Below, in pieces: positions 20,170-27,518 of a stretch of 64,000 bases of DNA (positions are counted from its first letter, which is position 1; each line of letters starts with the position of its first letter). Below the pieces are notes generated by a model. The model saw only the letters and a list, made by a program, of their open reading frames with translations. It had not been told where the DNA came from and made no database searches. Both the position numbers and the translations under genes were made by a program. This stretch comes from Thermoanaerobacterium sp. RBIITD (GTDB lineage Bacteria > Bacillota > Thermoanaerobacteria > Thermoanaerobacterales > Thermoanaerobacteraceae): contig NZ_LT906662.1 of assembly GCF_900205865.1 (NCBI RefSeq), positions 62,001-126,000 of the forward strand. The letters run 5' to 3'.

Positions 20170-20418
20170 TTATTTATAAAAATTAAAACCAAGATATTTA
20201 TTTACCCTTTCTTGATATTTACCATCAATATATGATAGCTCATCAATTGGTTCAACTAGCAAAACTGCTGTGTGTGAATGTTTTCTCTTTGCCCTAGGCA
20301 TGCTGTTCCCGCTTTCAAAAGCCTCTACAATATTTTTTGCTTTAAAGTACCTTGCTATTGTTATTTCTTTTGAATTGCCTACATGGCCACAAGATATTAA
20401 AACTTTATAATAATTCAT
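20170..20418 (-). CDS. Uncharacterised protein with conserved CGHVG motif
   Basis: An 82-residue protein with MNYYKVLISCGHVGNSKEITIAR at its start, a basic middle (MPRAKRKHSH) and a hydrophobic-acidic end. I recall similar short clostridial proteins sharing an N-terminal Cys-Gly-His-Val-Gly motif, but know of no assigned function. Cys10 and His12 could bind metal. The ATG at 20418 follows GGGGGTG; a longer frame to 20481 lacks a site. It lies between the CoA-binding protein and the YigZ gene on the same strand. Confidence 0.7.
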   Translation of the reverse strand: MNYYKVLISCGHVGNSKEITIARYFKAKNIVEAFESGNSMPRAKRKHSHTAVLLVEPIDELSYIDGKYQERVNKYLGFNFYK

Positions 20419-20493
20419 CTGAAACACCCCCATGAAAATCTTAAGGCAATCCAAAATTGGTTTTATTAAATTTATATACAAGGTACAAACTGT

Positions 20494-21141
20494 TTATACT
20501 AAATATTTATCATCTTTTTTATATAAATAAATCTCCTCACCTTCTTTTATAATTGATCTTGAATTTGTTAAATTAATTATATAATTTATGAATTCTTTTT
20601 TATTTTGGTATTCTACACATACATTCAATTTTACTTTATCCATATACTCTATGTTTGCTATTATATATTTATTTTTTATCAAATCATTTTGAACAGTACC
20701 AAGCAATGTATAATCAATAATAATTATCATCTTTTTAAATAGAATCTTTTCAACTATTTTAGCCGCATCTATTCCTATCTTAGCACCTTTTACATATGCT
20801 CTTATAAGACCACCCGCCCCAAGCAAAATACCACCGAAATATCTTGTAACAACAACGGCAACATTTTTTAGACCTTCATTTTTTATCACGTTTAAAACAG
20901 GTATACCTGCTGTTCCAGCGGGCTCTCCATCATCACTATACCTCTGGATTTCATCTCTTTCACCCAAAATGTATGCATATACATTATGTGTTGCATCATT
21001 ATATCTTGATCTTATATCATCAATGAATTTAATAGCATCCTCTTCAGATGATATCTGTTTCGCATGGCCTATAAACTTGGATCTTTTAATGTCCACTTCT
21101 TGGCATCCATATTCATATAGTGTTTTATATTTATAAAGCAA
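20494..21141 (-). CDS. YigZ/IMPACT family protein
   Basis: A 215-residue member of the UPF0029/IMPACT family. The N-terminal domain carries KRSKFIGHAKQI, ATHNVYAYILG and the signature YSDDGEPAGTAGIPVL, then VVVTRYFGGILLGAGGLIRAY; a C-terminal ferredoxin-like DUF1949 domain follows. Eukaryotic IMPACT modulates Gcn2, but the bacterial function is not settled. Confidence 0.93.
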   Translation of the reverse strand: MLYKYKTLYEYGCQEVDIKRSKFIGHAKQISSEEDAIKFIDDIRSRYNDATHNVYAYILGERDEIQRYSDDGEPAGTAGIPVLNVIKNEGLKNVAVVVTRYFGGILLGAGGLIRAYVKGAKIGIDAAKIVEKILFKKMIIIIDYTLLGTVQNDLIKNKYIIANIEYMDKVKLNVCVEYQNKKEFINYIINLTNSRSIIKEGEEIYLYKKDDKYLV

Positions 21142-21176
21142 ATTACCACCCCTAGATAATTATATCAGAATATCTC

Positions 21177-21207
21177 ACAAAAAATAAAAGCCATTACGGC
21201 TTTTATT
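21177..21207 (-). terminator. Rho-independent terminator after the Nudix gene
   Basis: Stem 21183-21192 / 21198-21207 (10 bp, 5-base loop), followed on the minus strand by a run of T. Confidence 0.85.
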
Positions 21208-21218
21208 AGTAATTTTTA

Positions 21219-21647
21219 CTATGCTATTACCTTATCAAAGGTTTTGTATTTGTAATAAGAAACGTTTACTAAGGCCCTATCCTGACTATAGGTAATAAGC
21301 TCTAATGCCTTATTGATTGGATAAAATCCTCCATCTGAAAAGCCATCTTCACTACTAATATTAAATTCTTGATCGTCAGTGGACATAAGATACCATGTGA
21401 TTTTATTGTAAACAGGACGTTGACGTGTTACAGAATAGAATTCATAGCTGGTTTCTCCAGCAGTCGATAAGACATTTAATGATCGTAAGCCGGTTTCGGC
21501 TCGTACCCTTCTTAAAGCAGCATCAACTGATAACTCATTATTTCTTATTGCGCCTTTTGGTAAAACCCATTCTCCTTTTTCATTTTTCAGGAGAAATACA
21601 TCATCTCCTCTGAATACAACTCCTCCAGAGCAATCCCTAATCAACAT
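21219..21647 (-). CDS. Nudix hydrolase-fold protein with altered Nudix box
   Basis: A 142-residue Nudix-fold protein: EWVLPKGAIRNNE leads into the box. The canonical pattern G-x5-E-x7-R-E-x2-E-E-x-G reads here as G32, E38, R46, R47, A50, E51, G53, so two of the acidic metal ligands (expected at 47 and 50) are replaced by Arg and Ala. Activity on nucleoside diphosphate derivatives is therefore doubtful; it could use other ligands or bind without cleaving. The start at 21647 has AGGGGG seven bases upstream. The gene ends in a strong terminator. Confidence 0.82.
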   Translation of the reverse strand: MLIRDCSGGVVFRGDDVFLLKNEKGEWVLPKGAIRNNELSVDAALRRVRAETGLRSLNVLSTAGETSYEFYSVTRQRPVYNKITWYLMSTDDQEFNISSEDGFSDGGFYPINKALELITYSQDRALVNVSYYKYKTFDKVIA

Positions 21648-21886
21648 ATATAAGCCCCCTAAGCTTTTATATTTATTGTGATTTTGTATCACAATATTCC
21701 CTATATAATATATTATTCTTTATAAATTTTTAAATTCCTTCTTAAAAATTTATTAATTTTATAAATTATTATATACTGTAATATGAAATTTATGTATAAA
21801 ATTTTTAAAATTTCCTTAATTGGTTTTTAAATTTTGAATAATATATTAGCTTTTATAAAAAATATATTTTGAAAGGAGAGATTTTT

Positions 21887-22369
21887 ATGCATATAATTTA
21901 TCATTGCTATGGCGGTACACACACTTCTGTTGTAGCATCATATATACACATAGGAGTTTTACCTACAGATAGAATCCCAACTAAAGAAGAGATTGAAGGT
22001 ATTCCTATGTTTGATAAATTAAATGGGCAGAACGATACAGGTCACATTGTATCTGTCGGATCAGATGAATACGGAAATATTATATATTCCCTTGGTGTAA
22101 AGAGCGGAAAAAAATTAATCGAATCCGCACTAAAGGATTTGTATTACCATCTATTCAATAATAATAATGGACTACTTATTATTGATACATCATCAGCAAC
22201 TAACTGGATAATGAAAATAGGCGGATTTACTTCTATCGCTTTAAAAATGCCAATAATAGGGAGACCATTGGTAACATATGGCGTTAGAAAAGCATACAAA
22301 AATATTGTTCAAATAGTAAAAAATATAAAAGCACAAGAAAGTGCTGAATACAATGCTATTAAGAGATAA
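21887..22369 (+). CDS. DUF3189 family protein
   Basis: A 160-residue protein beginning MHIIYHCYGGTHTSVVASYIHIG, the pattern of the DUF3189 family of Firmicutes, with glycine-rich loops and a basic C-terminus (VTYGVRKAYKNIVQIVKNIKA). Function unknown. AAAGGAGAG precedes the ATG at 21887. The gene converges on hflX and the two coding ends overlap by 11 bases. Confidence 0.82.
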   Translation: MHIIYHCYGGTHTSVVASYIHIGVLPTDRIPTKEEIEGIPMFDKLNGQNDTGHIVSVGSDEYGNIIYSLGVKSGKKLIESALKDLYYHLFNNNNGLLIIDTSSATNWIMKIGGFTSIALKMPIIGRPLVTYGVRKAYKNIVQIVKNIKAQESAEYNAIKR

Positions 22370-23597
22370 TAAAGTCTTTTAATATATTTTTTTCAACTAC
22401 ACCTACTTGTGCTTTTATTTTTATTCCTGCCTCAGTATACTCTTCATTTATTATTTTTGAATTTCTCTTTAAATAAATAAATTGTTTTTCCTTTTCATAT
22501 GGAATATAAAAATCCAAAATCACTAAATTTTCATATGCCACCTTGTCAATTGCATCAAGCAAATCATCAAAACCCCATCTTTTTTTTGCGGATATATAAA
22601 TATTATTTCCATTATTATTTGGAACAAATTCTACTATGTCAGCCTTGTTATAGACGTTAATAATAGGCTTATCAGCTGCCCCAAGTTCTCTTAAAACTTT
22701 CTCTACAACCATTATTTTATCTTTCATATCTTTTGATGTTATATCAATTACATGAAGAAGTACATCTGCATACTTCGATTCTTCAAGTGTAGATTTAAAT
22801 GCTTCAACTAGATCATGTGGCAACTTTCTTATAAAACCAACTGTATCGATAATTATAACTTCTCTTCCTGATGGGAGAATTAGCTTTCGTGCGGTAGGAT
22901 CAAGTGTTGCAAAGAGCTTATCCTCTACATATACACCTGAGTCTGTCAAAGCATTCATCAAAGTAGATTTTCCAGCATTAGTATACCCTACTATCGCTAC
23001 AACTGGAATTTCGCTTTTCATTCGACGCTCACGCTGCAATTCTCTATGTTTTTTTATTTCTTTTAATTTATCCTCAATGGATTTTATTCTTTCTCTTATA
23101 TGCCTTCTATCTGTTTCAAGCTTTGTTTCACCAGGTCCCCTTGTGCCTATGCCACCACCTAATCTCGAAAGCTCATTGCCCAAACCCAAAAGACGTGGTA
23201 ACCTATATTTTAACTGTGCAAGCTGCACTTGGAGTATTCCTTCACGTGATTTAGCTCTCATGGCAAATATGTCAAGAATAAGATTCGTTCTGTCAAGAAC
23301 TTTTACACCAATTACATCTTCTATATTTTTAAGCTGACTACCAGAAAGTTCGTCATTAAATATCACTAAATCTATATCCATGTTTTTGACATATTCTTTT
23401 AACTCATCAAGCTTTCCTTTGCCTATATAGTAATTTTTATCTATACTAAAACGATTTTGTGTAATAACCCCTACTACTTCTGCACCGGCAGTTTTTGCAA
23501 GTTCTTTCAACTCTTCTATTGTTTCATTATCTTTGTTGTCTATCATAATACCTACTAAAATAGCTCTCTCTTTTTCATTATTAATTATTTCTTCCAT
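22359..23597 (-). CDS. hflX: GTPase HflX
   Basis: Ribosome-associated GTPase that splits stalled or heat-damaged 70S ribosomes. The 412-residue protein has the N-terminal nucleotide-binding-like domain, the glycine-rich linker LSRLGGGIGTRGPGETKLE, a coiled-coil helix, and the G domain with GYTNAGKST (G1), DTVGFIRKLP (G3) and NKAD (G4). I start at the ATG at 23597, which follows GGTGA; the 10 extra codons to 23627 have no site. Its 3' end overlaps the DUF3189 gene by 11 bases on the opposite strand. Confidence 0.95.
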   Translation of the reverse strand: MEEIINNEKERAILVGIMIDNKDNETIEELKELAKTAGAEVVGVITQNRFSIDKNYYIGKGKLDELKEYVKNMDIDLVIFNDELSGSQLKNIEDVIGVKVLDRTNLILDIFAMRAKSREGILQVQLAQLKYRLPRLLGLGNELSRLGGGIGTRGPGETKLETDRRHIRERIKSIEDKLKEIKKHRELQRERRMKSEIPVVAIVGYTNAGKSTLMNALTDSGVYVEDKLFATLDPTARKLILPSGREVIIIDTVGFIRKLPHDLVEAFKSTLEESKYADVLLHVIDITSKDMKDKIMVVEKVLRELGAADKPIINVYNKADIVEFVPNNNGNNIYISAKKRWGFDDLLDAIDKVAYENLVILDFYIPYEKEKQFIYLKRNSKIINEEYTEAGIKIKAQVGVVEKNILKDFIIS

Positions 23598-23650
23598 TAA
23601 ATTCACCAGCCTTATTATTACATACATATATATTATACTGAAATAATTTA

Positions 23651-23806
23651 TTAATCAATATTTTTCAAATGAATATTGAAATTTATCATTTTATATCCTG
23701 ACTTTTGCAGTTGAAAAAGTGAAAATGCAGCCTTAAACCCTTGTAAATACTGGGTAATGGAAAGATAAATCCGACCGGAGTTCCGCCTGCTTTTCTTGAG
23801 ATACAT
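23651..23806 (-). pseudogene. Truncated IS4/IS1634-type transposase N-terminus
   Basis: A 51-codon frame with a perfect GGAGG ribosome site begins MYLKKSRRNSGRIYLSI, which resembles the extreme N-terminus of IS1634-like (IS4 superfamily) transposases. After about 19 codons the similarity stops and the frame runs into the sequence of the element's other end. No DDE catalytic core is present. I read it as a remnant left by internal deletion. The family call rests on remembered N-terminal consensus and needs a search. Confidence 0.55.
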
Positions 23807-23965
23807 AAACGTTCCTCCCTTGCCATGATATGTATGTTATACCATAGCCCATAACATTCCGCAGCAAAAATATGTATAATTTTAAAAATAAAAATACCCG
23901 AAATTATTAGTATATTAAATATTTTCGGGGTTTTAATCATTTATATATGCTGCAAAACTAGGGAG
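23695..23965. mobile_element. Internally deleted insertion sequence (MITE-like remnant)
   Basis: Two ends carry imperfect terminal inverted repeats: CCTGACTTTTGCAG near 23697-23710, and CCTAGTTTTGCAG when the sequence at about 23949-23961 is read on the minus strand. Between them lie the 5' end of a transposase gene with its ribosome site and a terminator upstream of it, all within about 270 bases, far less than a full element. Exact ends and a target duplication were not resolved by eye. The stretch 23598-24178 has no other gene. Confidence 0.5.
23880..23929 (-). terminator. Terminator inside the IS remnant, downstream of amrS
   Basis: Stem CCCGAAA / TTTCGGG (23897-23903 / 23923-23929), extended by A-T pairs, followed on the minus strand by TATTTTTATTTTT. 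It could stop transcripts coming from the AmmeMemoRadiSam pair, or shield the transposase from outside promoters. Confidence 0.7.
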
Positions 23966-24035
23966 GGTCAGCCTGTGAAGTGAAACATAGCAATGCTGAG
24001 ACGCAGTACTTGCCCTTGACCGATGAGCATATGAG
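23955..24035. other. Unexplained, relatively GC-rich, possibly structured segment
   Basis: Between the IS remnant and amrS lies a stretch of higher GC than its surroundings, with GGTCA (23967-23971) able to pair with TGACC near 24016-24020, enclosing further short complements. It contains no convincing gene. It may be the edge of a transposon or a structured RNA. The remainder, 24036-24178, is plain AT-rich DNA in which I see nothing. Confidence 0.3.
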
Positions 24036-24178
24036 ATGTATATTCATTTTACTGTATTCTTCAAGATATAATTTTTCCTATTTATATGATCTAAAAAACC
24101 TCTCTATTCTTTGATTATATTAAGCTCTACGCTTTCCATCAATAGATAATTGATTATTTTAAAAATTTATATAAAAAT

Positions 24179-25159
24179 TTAAACACAACCATAAAAACTA
24201 TAGCCACATTTTCGACATTTGTTGTTTTCTATACCAAGCACATAAATTCCATTATTTCTTCTTATTAATAGATTCCCGCAATTCGGGCAGTAAGTATTAT
24301 TATCAAAGCCTAAAATATTTCCTACATAAACATAATTTAGATATTTTTTGGCAATATCATAGGCATCTTTTAATGTTCCATAAGGTGTTTTTGGATTTTC
24401 CATTTTATATTGAGGAAAATATCTTGAAAAATGTATTGGGATATTCTTATCTATATCTGAAAGCCATTTACTGAGTTTTTCAATTTCCTCATGATCATCA
24501 TTTTCTCCCGTCACTAATAATGTTGTAATTTCTACATGGCAATGCTTTATGGCTTCCTCAACTACTTTCAATACATTCTCTAACTTTCCGGAACATAACC
24601 TTTTATAATAATCCTCTGTAAATGCTTTAATATCAATATTCATTGCATCAATATATGGTAAAAGTTCTCTTAATGGATTAATATTGATAAATCCGTTTGA
24701 TACAAAAACATTTTTTAATCCATTCTTTTTTGCAAGCTTTGCTGAATCTAGTACATATTCGTACCATATTGTTGGTTCATTATAAGTATATGCTATGCCA
24801 ATATTCATCTCCTGTTTCTTAGCAATTGTTACAAGTTGCTCCGGTGATAAGTATCTGCCTTCTAACCTTTGTTGAGATATCTCCCAATTTTGGCAGAATG
24901 AACATCTAAGATTGCATCCGTATGATCCAGCAGACAATATATAACTTCCTGGATAGAAATGAAATAGTGGTTTTTTTTCTATTGGGTCCATTGCTAGTGA
25001 CGTAATAATACCGTAATTTTCCGAATATAGAATTCCATTTTCGTTTTTTCTTGCTCTGCAAAATCCATGTTTTGTATCGCTTATTTTACAATCCTGTGGG
25101 CATAGCAAACAATGTAACATACTATTATTTATTTTTTCATAAAACATTGCTTCTTTCAT
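24179..25159 (-). CDS. amrS: AmmeMemoRadiSam system radical SAM enzyme (AmrS)
   Basis: A 326-residue radical SAM enzyme of the PflA-like AmrS group. The N-terminal cysteines ([18 protein letters not shown]) precede the SAM-cluster motif [11 protein letters not shown] (Cys 82, 86, 89). The C-terminus carries a zinc-ribbon-like CPNCGNLL / CRKCGYSF pair. It overlaps the MEMO-AMMECR1 fusion gene by 4 bases (ATGA), so the two are translationally coupled. The system is known only from genome co-occurrence and its reaction has not been established to my knowledge. Confidence 0.92.
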   Translation of the reverse strand: MKEAMFYEKINNSMLHCLLCPQDCKISDTKHGFCRARKNENGILYSENYGIITSLAMDPIEKKPLFHFYPGSYILSAGSYGCNLRCSFCQNWEISQQRLEGRYLSPEQLVTIAKKQEMNIGIAYTYNEPTIWYEYVLDSAKLAKKNGLKNVFVSNGFININPLRELLPYIDAMNIDIKAFTEDYYKRLCSGKLENVLKVVEEAIKHCHVEITTLLVTGENDDHEEIEKLSKWLSDIDKNIPIHFSRYFPQYKMENPKTPYGTLKDAYDIAKKYLNYVYVGNILGFDNNTYCPNCGNLLIRRNNGIYVLGIENNKCRKCGYSFYGCV

Positions 25160-26562
25160 TTATGTCTCACAACCTCAAATCTTTCTAGTGAATATTTTTC
25201 ATTGGGATTTATTCCAGCTTTTTTAAGTGCAATAGATATTTGTTCGTCAATAGTATTTACACCATCAAGGTCCGGTAATAACACCCCACTTCTATAACCA
25301 CTTTTTACAATTACACCATATTTTTTAGGATCAAGTTCTTCTTTTGATGTAATTGGTTCCGGCTCCGTTAGTACATCAACTGAATATACTATATCATCAA
25401 GCTCATCAAGTTCTACTGGATAAAACCTTGGATCGTCTATACCGGCACTTATGGCATTCCTTATTATTTCATCTGCAATATCCTTCCCCTGTGGATATAT
25501 CGTACCTATGCAGCCTCTCAATTCTCCATCTTTATGCAATGATACAAATACACCAGCCCTTCTATTTAACATTTCCTCGGGCAAGTCTATTGGTTTATCC
25601 ATTCTCTTTCCATTTTTCAAATAATACTCAAGGCTTTCTCTCGCAAGTTTTACATATGAATCTTCTTTTTCTCTTATCACATTCATTTTTTCTTTTTTAA
25701 TTTTATATAAATCTTCTAACAAACTTTTACCTGTATAATTTTCTGGTATGAATTCAGCAACTCCATAGCCGACGCCAAATGGACCCTCATGTGATAATAT
25801 ATCTGCTTTAACTTTGTAGCCGTCTAATACACCAAGCATTACACATATGGATCTGAATCCACATTCTGCAGCGTCTTCTATCAAAGCTTTATCCATCCCT
25901 ATTATTTCTTTAATTTTCATATCCTTAAGCAAATTTAATATTAGTTCATCAAAAACTTTCCCGTTTGGCGTATAACCATTAGGACTATCTTGTGTTAATT
26001 TGTGCGAAAGATCTCCACTTGCTATAAATGTTACGTTTTTATCGCTATCTCTAATTGATTTAGCTATTGCCATTCCGAATTCATAAAGCTCTTCAAAAGA
26101 TAAAAATCCATATGACATACGGATTAATTTAAAATTCTCGCTATGCTTTTTTACAAAATACAGGGGAACTATAGTTCCGTGATCTAATTCTTTTGACAGA
26201 TGAAATTTTTTTATCATTTTATTGTCAATTTCGGCAATTGGTATTCCTTGTTCTTTCGTATTATTCACAATGCTTTTAGCAAGATTTAAATCATTATCAT
26301 ATTCCATTTTCACACTATATGCTCCAAATTGACTTAAATCACCGTTTAAATGTTCTTGAAAATCTATAGAAACAGCATCTCTAAAAACATATGCATGTGG
26401 TGAAATAACTATTATAGTATTAGGATCTTGTACTTTTATATTTTGAGATACCTTGTTTAAGGAATCTATAGTCTTTTGTATCTTATTTTCCTCACCGTGT
26501 CCTACCTCATGTACAATGATAGGTGGATGTGGCATTAAATAAGCTGACAATAACTTACCCAT
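25156..26562 (-). CDS. AmmeMemoRadiSam fusion: MEMO-like (AmrB) plus AMMECR1-like (AmrA)
   Basis: A 468-residue two-domain fusion. Residues 1 to about 275 form a MEMO/LigB-like extradiol dioxygenase fold, with [19 protein letters not shown] and a [10 protein letters not shown] segment. Residues about 300-468 form the AMMECR1 domain, with the invariant LRGCIGTI at 348-355. In other genomes the two parts are often separate genes. It is followed with a 4-base overlap by amrS. GGAGG precedes the ATG and a TATAAT-like -10 sits at 26605-26610. Both domains look complete. The joint function with AmrS is unknown. Confidence 0.93.
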   Translation of the reverse strand: MGKLLSAYLMPHPPIIVHEVGHGEENKIQKTIDSLNKVSQNIKVQDPNTIIVISPHAYVFRDAVSIDFQEHLNGDLSQFGAYSVKMEYDNDLNLAKSIVNNTKEQGIPIAEIDNKMIKKFHLSKELDHGTIVPLYFVKKHSENFKLIRMSYGFLSFEELYEFGMAIAKSIRDSDKNVTFIASGDLSHKLTQDSPNGYTPNGKVFDELILNLLKDMKIKEIIGMDKALIEDAAECGFRSICVMLGVLDGYKVKADILSHEGPFGVGYGVAEFIPENYTGKSLLEDLYKIKKEKMNVIREKEDSYVKLARESLEYYLKNGKRMDKPIDLPEEMLNRRAGVFVSLHKDGELRGCIGTIYPQGKDIADEIIRNAISAGIDDPRFYPVELDELDDIVYSVDVLTEPEPITSKEELDPKKYGVIVKSGYRSGVLLPDLDGVNTIDEQISIALKKAGINPNEKYSLERFEVVRHK

Positions 26563-26682
26563 TTTCTATTACCTCCATAATGGTTATAATTACCTTTCAA
26601 GTATATTATACCGCAATTTTAAAAGATTAAAATGATTAAAAAGATTAAATTTTAAATACAATATAAGTTTTATAAATTTTTT

Positions 26683-26710
26683 ACATTAACATTGACGTTA
26701 AGGTTAATGT
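26683..26710 (+). promoter_or_regulatory. MerR-type operator dyad upstream of the merR relic
   Basis: Inverted repeats ACATTAAC (26683-26690) and GTTAATGT (26703-26710) surround TTGACGTTAAGG, much like the overlapping promoter-operators of MerR regulators that control drug pumps. It lies 30 bases upstream of the merR start, just before an intact GGAGG ribosome site. Confidence 0.55.
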
Positions 26711-26740
26711 GTATTAAGATTTTTCTTTGGAGGTCGTATA

Positions 26741-26806
26741 ATGGATAAAGCATACTATAAAATAGAAGATGTAAAAAAAGGGCAATTTGTTATTATGAGA
26801 ATTTAA
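26741..26806 (+). pseudogene. MerR-family regulator relic (first 12-13 codons)
   Basis: A well-placed GGAGG and ATG start a frame reading MDKAYYKIEDVKK, the normal beginning of a MerR helix-turn-helix, but it then turns into QFVIMRI and stops after 21 codons. The DNA-binding and effector domains are missing, apparently lost in a deletion that joined this start to later sequence. Confidence 0.65.
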
Positions 26807-26861
26807 AGCTTATTACACTAAAAAGAACAGAATCAGGCTTTTTTCTGCTTTAAACTGTAGT

Positions 26862-27390
26862 ATGCTTTTAATCGCATTATCAGATATCATGAAAGGTTTA
26901 AATACAAATATTGGAATAATTATGTGGATAGTCATGGGGTATATATTAGCACTCACTATATTAGTTCCATCAATCGATAGGATAGCAGACATGTTTGCAG
27001 AGGTTTTGTGAAGTTATCTCCCAATACATCATTGATTGAATTAATTATCTGGATGTCAATAATAGGCTTTGGTTCTGGTATGTTCTTCTCACCATATACA
27101 AGTGAGATAATGGGCTCTTTTCATCTGATAGAAGAAGAATAGCAGCCGGGACAAGGACAATGATGAATAATGCTGGAACTTTGATAAGCATAGCATTATC
27201 TATGGCTATTGTCTCATCAAGCATATTACCAGAAGCAATGCAGGCATTATTTGTTGGAACACAAGTTGGCTCAGAAGGTATTGCCATTGCACAATTTATT
27301 TCAGGATTAAGAGAAGCATTTTTAATATCAATGATATTCAGTCTTATCGCAGCTTTAATATCATACCTTAGAGGCCCGAAGCCAAAATGA
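26862..27390 (+). pseudogene. MFS drug:H+ antiporter (DHA2-like) relic
   Basis: Fragments of a 14-helix MFS transporter in three frames. The first (26862-27011) reads SDIMKGLNTNIGIIMWIV and LALTILVPSIDRIADMF, the first helices and motif A region of DHA2 permeases. The second (from about 27015) reads MSIIGFGSGMFFSPYTSEIM from a late helix. A single-base loss near 27122 shifts the frame, and the last part (to 27390) reads RRIAAGTRTMMNNAGTLIS through the final helix. Roughly 900-1000 bases of the middle are missing. It stands behind the broken merR gene, which probably once regulated it. Confidence 0.8.
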
Positions 27391-27427
27391 TATGAAGATG
27401 TCCATAAAGTAAGAACTGAAGAAACTT

Positions 27428-27465
27428 AAAAGAGGTTACAATATGTAACCTCTTTTATTTTTATT
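27428..27465 (+). terminator. Rho-independent terminator after the MFS relic
   Basis: A perfect 12-bp stem (27428-27439 / 27445-27456) followed by ATTTTTATT. It marks the original end of the transporter gene. Confidence 0.88.
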
Positions 27466-27518
27466 ACGCATGAAAAATTTGATTATTTCTTAATTACCAA
27501 GGTGAATTTAACTTATTT

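Noticed and set aside
23686-23940. 84-codon minus-strand frame in the IS remnant
   Set aside because: The frame with the ribosome site and transposase-like start is a different one (ATG at 23806); the longer frame is chance.
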